Source: Chloroflexota bacterium
GTDB lineage: Bacteria > Chloroflexota > Chloroflexia > QHBQ01 > JADMIH01
Assembly: GCA_015478675.1 (NCBI GenBank)
Contig: JADMIH010000043.1
Span: 1-25,025, forward strand
Length of the DNA stretch: 25,025 nucleotides
Direction of reading: 5' to 3'
Within the stretch, counting starts at the first letter, position 1, and every line of letters starts with the position of its first letter. Made by a program: the position numbers and the translations under genes. Positions 15,578 to 22,549 of this stretch are shown one piece after another. The notes beneath the pieces were generated by a model that was given only the letters and a program-made list of their open reading frames with translations, made no database searches and was not told the origin of the DNA.

Positions 15578-15665
15578 GTACAGGTGCTGGTTAGGCGTCC
15601 ACAGGTGCCCTTGCCTCTCCTAATTGTGTCACTTGTTTAGGCGCGATCCCTTAGTCCTGCCGACG

Positions 15666-15906
15666 GTGTGGGACCAGAACCTGCTGGCCGAGTGGCACAT
15701 TCGGTATCGCGGCGACGGAATAGTGATCTACCGGTCAGTCGAAAAGAACGCGGCCTGCATCTACTTCCAGTTGAAAAGCTGTTCGTCACCTGAAGTGGCG
15801 GCTATGATCCAAGGGCTGCTACGCCATGGCACCATAACGGGAGGCAGGGCGCAACTTTGTCTACACACCCTGGCAACATCTCTGACGTGCTTGACCACGG
15901 CACAGG
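15666..15906 (+). pseudogene. Tn3-family transposase (TnpA) fragment
   Basis: From 15669 the + frame reads [15 protein letters not shown], then [17 protein letters not shown] and [11 protein letters not shown]. This is a well conserved central stretch of Tn3-family TnpA that includes a catalytic Asp region. After LLRH the frame is lost, but the +1 frame continues recognisably with [13 protein letters not shown] before a stop, matching the TnpA segment that follows. So the piece is about 75 residues of a protein of about 1,000, with at least one frameshift and no start. It cannot be functional. Confidence 0.8.
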
Positions 15907-15947
15907 AAATAATTCACCGTGCAGAGCTGTGCATAGCGGTATCGCTG

Positions 15948-16233
15948 TCAAACTTTCAGCGTGGCTGGGGTTGATCGCTCCACCTTAGCTATGGCGGCGG
16001 AGGCGACAATGGGCAGGCTAACTGTGAAGCAAGATCCCTGGTCCACCTGGCTCGATACTTCGATGGTCCCACCGTGCGCCTCGGCTACCCACCGGCAGAT
16101 GGCAAGACCCAACCCGAATCCCGCGCCCGCAATATCTCGGTTGCGGGATTTGTCTGCCCCATAGAAGCGGTCGAATATACAGGGTAGGTGATCCGCGGGG
16201 ATTCCCACGCCGCTGTCTTGCACACTGAGCGCC
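15948..16233 (-). pseudogene. sensor histidine kinase C-terminal fragment
   Basis: On the - strand the frame encodes the end of a HATPase_c domain: the G1 box QDSGVGIP, the F box IFDRFYGADKSRN and the G2 box GAGFGLGLAIC. AHGGTIEVSS and the natural C-terminus follow. The N box, HisKA domain and sensor part are missing. Upstream it is joined out of frame to a response-regulator fragment, so it cannot be translated as a kinase. Confidence 0.8.
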
Positions 16234-16380
16234 GAAGGCGAATGGCTTAATGATGTAATCATCGGCACCCGCGTCCAACCCTTCGATCCGCTCGTCGAGA
16301 GAACCGAGGGCGGTTATGGCTATGATAGGCGTTCGCACCTTACAGCGGCGCAGCGCACGCGGCAAGCCTATAGCAAGCAC
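16234..16380 (-). pseudogene. response regulator receiver-domain fragment
   Basis: The frame gives TPIIAITALGSLDERIEGL then DAGADDYIIKPFAF, the beta4-alpha4-beta5 part of a receiver domain with the conserved Thr/Ala and the KPF lysine. Just before it LAIGLP replaces the usual LDIGLP, so the phosphoacceptor Asp is lost and about eight residues after it are missing. The output domain is absent. It abuts the kinase fragment with a frame change, as expected from a deletion joining two adjacent genes of one regulator-kinase operon. Confidence 0.75.
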
Positions 16381-16542
16381 TAAGACACGCTATAGGCTAA
16401 AATGATAGAGTGCGGAGCCCTAGCCAGGCGGCGAAGAGTTGTGATTGGACCGCCGTAACAGGCCAACTTAGACAATGGAAAAACATCGTAAAATGATGAT
16501 TATACGACGTTTGTCAGTAGAAAGTGGAGCACCACCAGAGAG

Positions 16543-16785
16543 GTAAGCGTTCAGATTAGGAGTAGAGGGATTTCCACTGTAAAATATGAGGCATGAGGCA
16601 AGCAGAAGAAATAGAGGCGCTACGAGAGGAGAATCAGCAGTTGTGTACAGATTTCTACTGCGGGTACAACGGCTATGAGGGAGAGCATCAACGCTGTTGG
16701 ACCCACCTGCTGAGAGACTTGCATGCGCTCAAGGAGGAACACTCCTCAAACGAAGAGGTGTTGGCATGGGCAAAGGGGAACTCAC
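16543..16785 (+). mobile_element. IS66-family relic: left end plus internally deleted transposase
   Basis: GTAAGCG at 16543 is the typical start of IS66-family ends. Fifty bases later (16593) an ORF begins with MRQAEEIEALREENQQL, like the IS66 TnpC N-terminus. It jumps directly to TDFYCGYNGYEG and HQRCWTHLLRDLHALKEEH, part of the central DDE region. Several hundred residues between are deleted, and the frame leaves the family after LAWAKG. The right end is missing. The relic's last bases supply the Shine-Dalgarno of the methyltransferase gene. Confidence 0.75.
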
Positions 16786-17919
16786 ATGCCGGGGCAAAAT
16801 CCTAAGAAAACAATCAAAGGCCGGAGTGCGATTAGACAAAAGGGACCTGTCCAGCAACAGCGAACTGATGCAGTATCTTGGCTCATCGAGTGTGAGTATT
16901 TGGAGGGCATCAAGTCAATCGCCTTGGCTGAGCTACACAGGAGATTCGGAGGCCGTATTAATGTGGTGCAGGACGATGCAACAGAAATAGTCTCTAAGTT
17001 CTCGGGAAAGCTTAGCGAGCTGCTCCAGCTACGCACCGTAGTGGCTGTCTATCTTGTTGAGCGTTATCCTATTTCAAGACCAAAGGCCTTATTGGGCGAT
17101 CAGAATTTCCGATCACTGTTAAGACAGATAAAGACAGTTACTGACTTATTCCCCCCCGGAACGTTCTCTACTATGAAGGTAACTGCTGCAGGTGCCGACT
17201 CAACGGTGTTTAGGAGGATCAAGAGCGAACTCTCGAGTCATACAGGGCTTTTGCTTGATGAAGATGCAGACCTTCTGGTCAGGGTCAAACCCTGGTTAGC
17301 AAGTTCGTACGAGTGGGGTGTGTCTCTTCGCATCTCGCCGCGTCCTTTATCTACAAGGCCCTGGCGCGTGCGAAATATGCCGGGCGCTCTTAATGCAACG
17401 TTGGCTGCCGCTATGGTTGAGATGACCGAGCCCGATCGGAGCGACGAGTTCATCAACTTAATGTGCGGTTCAGGGACTCTCCTTGTTGAGCGGCTAGAGA
17501 GAAGCGATGTGAAGCTCGCGGTAGGATGCGATTTAGATCCAGTTGCCATCGAAGCGGCGAAGGAGAACTTGCGAGCCAGCAAGTTCCATAACAGAGTAGG
17601 GTTGATACAAGCTGATGCAACGCACCTCGAATATGAGGATGACAGCTTCAATGTCATTTGTTGTGATTTACCCTACGGTCAACTAGTGGGCTCACACGAA
17701 GCAAACAAGGAACTTTATCGAGCGACATTGGCTGAGGTAACCAGAATAGCCAAACCTGGAGCCCGACTGGTACTGCTGACACATGAGATTCGGTTGCTAG
17801 ACAATATTATAGGAGACTATTCCGACTCGTGGGTTCTGAAGGATGTGGTCAAGGTATTTCAAGGTGGCTTGCATCCACGTATCTACAGTCTGCACCGATT
17901 GGATGACAGATCAACTTAG
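16786..17919 (+). CDS. THUMP-type RNA methyltransferase (Trm14/TrmN/RlmL-like)
   Basis: The 377-residue protein has a divergent N-terminal half (residues about 30-185) with the spacing of a ferredoxin-like/THUMP RNA-binding region. The linker RPWRVRNMPGALNATLAAAM is characteristic of this family. The Rossmann methyltransferase domain carries MCGSGT (226-231, S-adenosylmethionine loop), CDLDP (248-252) and the catalytic-type DLPYG (294-298) of N2-guanine RNA methyltransferases. The likely reaction is guanine N2 methylation in tRNA or rRNA. The ATG at 16786 has AAAGGGGAA just upstream, lying inside the IS66 relic. Base composition is lower in G+C (roughly 47% by eye) than the flanking operons, which suggests acquisition from another genome. 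It appears intact. Confidence 0.8.
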   Translation: MPGQNPKKTIKGRSAIRQKGPVQQQRTDAVSWLIECEYLEGIKSIALAELHRRFGGRINVVQDDATEIVSKFSGKLSELLQLRTVVAVYLVERYPISRPKALLGDQNFRSLLRQIKTVTDLFPPGTFSTMKVTAAGADSTVFRRIKSELSSHTGLLLDEDADLLVRVKPWLASSYEWGVSLRISPRPLSTRPWRVRNMPGALNATLAAAMVEMTEPDRSDEFINLMCGSGTLLVERLERSDVKLAVGCDLDPVAIEAAKENLRASKFHNRVGLIQADATHLEYEDDSFNVICCDLPYGQLVGSHEANKELYRATLAEVTRIAKPGARLVLLTHEIRLLDNIIGDYSDSWVLKDVVKVFQGGLHPRIYSLHRLDDRST

Positions 17920-17925
17920 GAGGCC

Positions 17926-17945
17926 CGCCTAAATAAGCTGACCAG
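17926..17945 (+). repeat. imperfect 20-bp direct repeat, right copy
   Basis: CGCCTAAATAAGCTGACCAG is the partner of 15558-15577 (16 of 20 identical), in the same orientation and only 6 bases after the methyltransferase stop. A small hairpin AGAATGG/CCATTCT follows at 17966-17990 but lacks a U-run. Confidence 0.4.
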
Positions 17946-18010
17946 AAAGCGATGAGGATTGAGGTAGAATGGTGTAGTTAGTTCCATTCTGTGCGTCAAG
18001 GTATTGGCAG

Positions 18011-18163
18011 ATGAAAATGTGGGAAGATGGTGCAATTACACTATGGCCACCTTCCTTCTATAAAGAGTTCTACCATGACCATTTATCCGAGGGAGTTCCT
18101 GAAGTTGTACATGACTTTGAACGTATTTATTCACTTCTGAGCGCTGAATACGAGCCTAACTGA
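18011..18163 (+). CDS. 50-residue hypothetical protein or fragment
   Basis: The ORF starts with ATG at 18011 (AAGG 9 bases upstream) and encodes an acidic, aromatic-rich peptide (MKMWEDGAITLWPPSFYKEF, ending SAEYEPN). I do not recognise it. Its amino-acid make-up is protein-like rather than random, it is low in G+C, and it directly precedes an Rhs/YD-repeat scrap. It could be the tail of an immunity-type protein from an Rhs locus, but that is a guess. It may equally be a fragment without function. Confidence 0.3.
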   Translation: MKMWEDGAITLWPPSFYKEFYHDHLSEGVPEVVHDFERIYSLLSAEYEPN

Positions 18164-18413
18164 CCGACCAGAACAACTCACAGAGCTAATAGAGCAGCAA
18201 GGAGGCACAACCACCCGATACCTGAGCTTCACTTACAACAGCAGAGGAGGCCGCACACAGCTATACAACAAGCTGAGTGGCGTAACCACTACATACAGGT
18301 ATGACCAGGCAGAGAGGCTCACGTCATCCGGGCTAGCAGCAAACCCCACCACCTACCGCTACAATGGTGATGGAGTGAGGGTGAGCAAGAGCACAGGTCT
18401 GAGCAGTAACGTT
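18141..18413 (+). pseudogene. Rhs/YD-repeat protein fragment
   Basis: In this frame the peptide contains tandem YD-type repeats: FTYNSRGGRTQLYN, TTTYRYDQAERLTSSG and TYRYNGDGVRVSKS, each about 20 residues. This is the signature of Rhs/wapA-type large surface or toxin-delivery proteins. There is no start: a stop lies at 18138. The repeat pattern ends near 18413, where the frame runs into non-coding-like sequence. It is about 90 residues of a protein normally above 1,000. Confidence 0.75.
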
Positions 18414-18771
18414 AAGGAAACTCTTACAAAGTTGCTCTTTGCAACTGTAATAAACAGTTTACCTTTCGCTTATCCATGGCGAGCATCCTCCGCGTCTCGT
18501 TACAGTACCACGTCTCTCCCCTCCTTGCAATATCGCAAATTATGTAGCGGCGTATTACATCCCTTTCCAATTTACTCGCTCATATACCGCGAATCTACAA
18601 CTGAGCTATTTCACCACCCACGTCTCATCTCTATCTACTTGGTGGCTATGAGCTTATGCTCCGTACAGGCAATATGTGCTTCGGCAAGGATCATTTACGG
18701 TCATAGGCGCATTGCATCAGCAAATTGCCGGAATGAGCGTCAAAAGCACAGCCTAGCTGTGCATGGTGCGC
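18414..18771. other. low-GC stretch without a recognisable gene
   Basis: About 360 bases lie between the Rhs scrap and the YqhQ-like gene. The open + frame is a meaningless extension of the Rhs scrap (Ser/Leu/Tyr-rich, no motif). A small hairpin AGTTGC/GCAACT lies near 18430-18446. I see no RNA gene or promoter that I can support. Confidence 0.5.
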
Positions 18772-19833
18772 CTAAGCCAGCGTGGGCGCAGGCTCATCAA
18801 TGCGCTCTTGCGGCAGCATAGCCGGGGCCATCGGCGACGCAAGCTGTATCACCCCATCGGCTACCAGCACAGCCTTCAGTGCCGCTATCCCCACCTCAAT
18901 CATCGAGAGGTCAGGTGGGCGCGTGGTCATCTTCTGCAAGGCCAACCCCGGAGCGATAATGGCGCGGACCAGCGCGTGATCGTAGAGATTTGCCATCAAC
19001 CTGATAAACTCATACGCTACGCTAGCGATAACAGGCACAAGCGCGATGCGCGAAAGCAACAGCAAGACAAAAGGCAGCTTGCCGAGCAGCACAAAGACGA
19101 CGGTCGCCAGCAGCATCACAATCAACAGAAAGGTAGTGCCGCAGCGCGGATTAAGCAGCGTGAACGACTGCACGCTTTCAGGAGTTAGTTCTACACCCGC
19201 TTCGTAAGCGTTGATTGTCTTGTGCTCCGCGCCATGATAACCAAAGACCCGCTTTATATCCGGCAAACGACCTATCCCCCAGATGTAGCCGATAAAGAGG
19301 GCAATACGGATCACACCCTCTGTGATGTTGGATGCCGTCCCCGACTCCCAACCCGCCACTTTAGTGATGAGGCTGGCGGCAAGCACAGGCAGCACGAAAA
19401 ACATCCCAATCACCATAGCGATTGAAATAGTAATGCTCACCCAACCGACCGGGCCTGAAAACACCTTCTCGGCTCCCTTCGGCTGAGCCTCCGGCATCGG
19501 AAGCGGAGTGATCGTGAGGGCTGTAGTGGCTGCCGCACCCCGAAGCTCCTGTCCTTTGTTATGCGCCAGCCTATCGCCTTTCTCCTCCTGCAAAGCTACA
19601 TCGGCAGAGAAGATCAGCGCCTTGATGCCAAGCCCCAGAGCATCCCACAGACCAAGCAGGCCGCGAAAGAAGGGGAGCTTCATAACAGGGTGCTTATAAA
19701 ATATATTGTTGAGCGGCTCTTCATGCACGACGATCTTGCCGTCAGGGGCGCGCACAGCCACAGCCATGTGCCGCTGCCCACGCATCATTACCCCTTCCAT
19801 AACCGCCTGCCCGCCATAATAGAACTTAGCCAA
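18772..19833 (-). CDS. YqhQ/DUF1385 integral membrane protein
   Basis: This 353-residue protein begins with AKFYYGGQAVMEGVMMRG, the highly conserved start of the DUF1385 (YqhQ) family. It has several hydrophobic helices (about 58-78, 130-158, 172-190, 232-262) and the family's putative metal-site motif YHGAEHK (His200, Glu203, His204), followed later by NPRCGTTFLL. Function of the family is not established. The start is TTG at 19833, with GGGGG 6 bases upstream and the last codons of a small upstream ORF overlapping it. It carries a longer C-terminal tail than minimal members. Its - strand promoter is visible at 19868-19876. Confidence 0.85.
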   Translation of the reverse strand: MAKFYYGGQAVMEGVMMRGQRHMAVAVRAPDGKIVVHEEPLNNIFYKHPVMKLPFFRGLLGLWDALGLGIKALIFSADVALQEEKGDRLAHNKGQELRGAAATTALTITPLPMPEAQPKGAEKVFSGPVGWVSITISIAMVIGMFFVLPVLAASLITKVAGWESGTASNITEGVIRIALFIGYIWGIGRLPDIKRVFGYHGAEHKTINAYEAGVELTPESVQSFTLLNPRCGTTFLLIVMLLATVVFVLLGKLPFVLLLLSRIALVPVIASVAYEFIRLMANLYDHALVRAIIAPGLALQKMTTRPPDLSMIEVGIAALKAVLVADGVIQLASPMAPAMLPQERIDEPAPTLA

Positions 19834-19861
19834 AAGCTACCCCCTGAGTCAGGTTATGCAT
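19826..19861 (-). CDS. 11-codon leaderless upstream ORF of the YqhQ-like gene
   Basis: On the - strand an ATG at 19861 lies exactly 6 bases after the -10 TACAAT, so it would be the 5' end of the message. It encodes MHNLTQGVAFG and stops at TAA (19828-19826), overlapping the TTG start of the YqhQ-like gene by 8 bases. This arrangement suits translational coupling or control by the leader peptide. No homology can be claimed for so short a peptide. Confidence 0.4.
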   Translation of the reverse strand: MHNLTQGVAFG

Positions 19862-19867
19862 AGCTCT

Positions 19868-19876
19868 ATTGTACCA
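19868..19876 (-). promoter_or_regulatory. extended -10 promoter of the YqhQ-like gene
   Basis: On the - strand TGGTACAAT (19876 to 19868) is an extended -10 (TACAAT, 5 of 6). No good -35 at 16-18 bases is seen (TTGTGC lies 20 bases upstream). Spacing to the ATG at 19861 equals that of the lipoprotein promoter. Confidence 0.5.
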
Positions 19877-19959
19877 GATTGAGGCGACCCATCGCACAAA
19901 GAAGGAGTGCAGTGGCGCTTGACTGCGCTACGCTCACTGTGACATACTTCCATTACTAT

Positions 19960-20093
19960 GGAGAACGCCGCCACCCACTATACACCGCTACCCCCTTATG
20001 CCTGGCGCACACACCGATGAGGTGCTTATGGAGGCGCTGAATCTGGGCGATGAGGCCCTGACAACTCTGCACGCGAAAGGCGCAATAAGTTGA
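19960..20093 (+). pseudogene. C-terminal scrap of a CaiB/BaiF-type (class III) CoA-transferase
   Basis: The + frame ending at TGA 20091-20093 reads TPPPTIHRYPLMPGAHTDEV then LMEALNLGDEALTTLHAKGAI. This resembles the C-terminus of formyl-CoA/carnitine CoA-transferases (TPP, then a gHTDEVL motif, then LGxSDEEIAxLxxxGxI). Only about 44 residues are recognisable; the other 350 or so are missing and no start is present. Its stop overlaps the TTG proposed as the next start. Confidence 0.65.
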
Positions 20094-22546
20094 GACGGCC
20101 CGCGTCTCAGGGCTTGCGCCTGCCAAGGTGGAAAGCTCGTCGCCTGCCGCGTAGGGAGAGCAGGGCGCGGGAGTGGCGGCCCAAAGTCGGCAGTGCATAC
20201 CGGCTGTTGCGTGCCGCCTCGCGCCTCGGCGTGCCGGGGGCATTGCCCGCCCCCCCGGAGCTCCTACCCGCGAGCGCGAGAGTGCTCGCGCAGGGCTACT
20301 TAAACAGGTTCTCGATGGTCCTTCTCAATGGCTGGCTTCTCCCTCGCTGGATGCGTGAGCAGTCCGACCCCCAATCTACTCATTTCGTGCCTCGCAGTGT
20401 TATCAACCTGATGGTGAACCAGACAAAGCGCAACTGGACGGCCCTCGGCATCCCAGGCACAGCACATCCTATCGAGAGCATAGTAGATAGCTGGGGTCTG
20501 CTAACGCCTCTCCCCGGCGGGCCATCGCTCGATTGGTGGGCCGACGTAGATGGAAGCGGGCTGGGCGTTATGCCGCCAAGCCTGCAAGCTAACGTGAAGC
20601 AGAGCTTGCAGGGCGGGCTGCCGGTGGTTGCTACCGCCTTTGAAGCGGGCGGATTGCGGGTGTCAAGCGAATCGTGGATGCTTCCTGCGCAGGGCGGCGA
20701 TTGGGCGGCGATGCAGGTGGTCCTTTTCAACATTGCGGATATGAGACTTACCGGCACCTTCAGCTTTGCGCTCCGCCCCTATAATGCCGAGGGGATATCG
20801 CCCGTCTACAGCATCAGTTATGATGGGCAGACGCTGGTTGCTGATGGCCACAGAGGTCCTATCACCTGGCCCAGGCCCGAAGGATGGGCGCTATCCGGGC
20901 TGCAAGCGGGCGATCTCTTCACGAGGCCGGGCGCACAATCCAACGAGAAGCAGCTATACGATCCGCATGGCTTCGCTCACGGGGTGCTCAAATACAGCTT
21001 CAGCATCGAACCCTGGGAGGAAGCCGAGTTCATCGCCTTTATGCCTGTACATACGCAGAGTGAGCGAGCCGCAGAAAAAGCCAGGCAGTTATTTCCCATT
21101 CCCTCGACACAAGCAGGCGTAAACGCCGCAGCAGGCCTGGAAGTGAGAGCTAATCCGCAATTCTACAGCCGCGCCAAAGCCGCTACAACTCTACAATGGA
21201 GGTCGCTGCTGGAGACGGGCATGAGGTTGAGCCTGCCTGATCGAGGGCTACAGGCCTCATGGGAGGCCAACCGCGAGCATATCTTTGCCCTGCACGACGG
21301 GGTAAGCATCACCCCCGGCCCCGACCTCTACCATAGCTTCTGGTTCAGAGATGCGGCTTACATGGTCTATGCGCTATCCGCTTGCGGTTATCAGGAAGCC
21401 GCCGAAGAGGTGCTACACGGCTTCTTGCCGAGGCAGAGGCGCAACGGCGTTTTCATATCGCACCTCGGCGAGTGGGACAGCACGGGCCAGGCGCTATGGG
21501 CCATTGCTCAGCACATCAAGCTATACCCGGGTTCGCCGCTTCTCGCGCAAACTCACACGGCGGTAGAGAACGGGGCCAGGTGGATAGCGCGCAGGCTCGC
21601 AAAGTCCGAAGATGGACTAATGCCCCCCGGCCTCTCCGCCGAGCATCTCGGCCCACCCGACCGCTACTACTGGGATAATCTCTGGTCACTGGCGGGCTTA
21701 GAAGGGGCGAGAGAGGTGTTGGGTGAAAAACGCTTCGGGAGAGCTGCGGCAAAATTGCGAAGATCGCTGGCGCTGGCCTGGGCAACTGATGTGGCTGCGC
21801 TGGGCAGAACAGCCGTGCCTGCCGCACCAGGTCGGGGCATAGACCTCGGCATGGTTGGCTCGCTCGTCGCCTGGTTCCCGCTTGAGCTTGTACCCGCTGA
21901 TAGCCCGTTCCTTGCAGGCACACTCCAGGCGCTGGAGGAGACTACTTTCTATAAAGGCGCGCTTTTCGTTAGCACCGGGCATTCCGGCTGGGGAACTTAT
22001 CTCAACATGCGCATCGCCGGCTGCTATTTACTGCAAGGCTCGCCAAGGGGGTGGGAGCTAATGCGCTGGCTGTTGCGCCACGCATCACCCACTTACAACT
22101 GGCCTGAGGGGATCAACCCGAAATCGGGCGGGGGGAGCGCCGGAGATGGGCAGCACGGCTGGGCATCGGCGGAGTGGTTACTGCTCATACGTGCTCTTTT
22201 ATTCAGGGAGAGCAACCCTAACCTCTTGATCGCCCCGGGCTTGCCGCAAGAATGGCTTCGGTCCGAGGGCAAGCTCGAAGTTGAGCACGCCCCTACCCGC
22301 TTCGGCGTTCTCAACTATACAATAGAGTGGGATAGGGGCGGACGCAGCATCGCACTCAAAGTGAACCCAAAGTGGCGCACACCCCCACGCGGAATCTTCT
22401 GGACAGTGCCAGGCTCTATCCAGAGCGCTGCCATTGATGGGCAAGATGTTGCTTCCACCGGGAAGAGTGTACGCATACCAGCAGATGCAAGCCTGGCGGA
22501 AATAACAAGGGGGTTCGTGAAAGGCGAAACGTTTCATAAAGCTTAG
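20090..22546 (+). CDS. six-hairpin (alpha/alpha)6 glycosidase-like protein
   Basis: The 818-residue frame encodes an N-terminal beta-rich part, then an (alpha/alpha)6 toroid like glycogen-debranching and GH15-type enzymes, then a short beta C-terminus. Toroid motifs are HDGVSITPGPDLYHSFWFRD (residues about 403-422), WDSTGQALWAIAQH, DRYYWDNLWSLAGL, HSGWGTYLNMR and NWPEGINP with Glu673 as possible catalytic acid. There is no signal peptide, so it is probably cytoplasmic. The start is unsure: TTG at 20090 gives an Arg-rich beginning and overlaps the CoA-transferase scrap; an ATG at 20315 (Met76) also fits, since conserved-looking sequence begins near there. It is followed after 3 bases by a glycosyltransferase gene, suggesting joint work on a glycan or storage polymer. 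Confidence 0.7.
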   Translation: MRRPASQGLRLPRWKARRLPRRESRAREWRPKVGSAYRLLRAASRLGVPGALPAPPELLPASARVLAQGYLNRFSMVLLNGWLLPRWMREQSDPQSTHFVPRSVINLMVNQTKRNWTALGIPGTAHPIESIVDSWGLLTPLPGGPSLDWWADVDGSGLGVMPPSLQANVKQSLQGGLPVVATAFEAGGLRVSSESWMLPAQGGDWAAMQVVLFNIADMRLTGTFSFALRPYNAEGISPVYSISYDGQTLVADGHRGPITWPRPEGWALSGLQAGDLFTRPGAQSNEKQLYDPHGFAHGVLKYSFSIEPWEEAEFIAFMPVHTQSERAAEKARQLFPIPSTQAGVNAAAGLEVRANPQFYSRAKAATTLQWRSLLETGMRLSLPDRGLQASWEANREHIFALHDGVSITPGPDLYHSFWFRDAAYMVYALSACGYQEAAEEVLHGFLPRQRRNGVFISHLGEWDSTGQALWAIAQHIKLYPGSPLLAQTHTAVENGARWIARRLAKSEDGLMPPGLSAEHLGPPDRYYWDNLWSLAGLEGAREVLGEKRFGRAAAKLRRSLALAWATDVAALGRTAVPAAPGRGIDLGMVGSLVAWFPLELVPADSPFLAGTLQALEETTFYKGALFVSTGHSGWGTYLNMRIAGCYLLQGSPRGWELMRWLLRHASPTYNWPEGINPKSGGGSAGDGQHGWASAEWLLLIRALLFRESNPNLLIAPGLPQEWLRSEGKLEVEHAPTRFGVLNYTIEWDRGGRSIALKVNPKWRTPPRGIFWTVPGSIQSAAIDGQDVASTGKSVRIPADASLAEITRGFVKGETFHKA

Positions 22547-22549
22547 CTC

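Noticed and set aside
15423..15623. 66-residue + strand ORF overlapping the end of the LLM gene
   Set aside because: Composition is Ser/Arg-rich and random-looking, with no motif and no Shine-Dalgarno; it spans a repeat and relic boundary.
17966..17990. Hairpin AGAATGG/CCATTCT as terminator of the methyltransferase gene
   Set aside because: The stem is short and AT-containing and no U-run follows, so a terminator call is not supported.
18570..18630. tRNA-like string (AATAGCTCAGTTGTAGATTC) on the - strand
   Set aside because: It resembles a D-arm, but the D-stem does not pair and no anticodon arm, T-arm with TTCGA or acceptor pairing follows.
18375..18821. 148-residue + strand ORF after the Rhs scrap
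   Set aside because: Only its first dozen residues belong to the YD repeats; the rest is low-complexity, AT-rich and overlaps the end of the YqhQ-like gene antisense.
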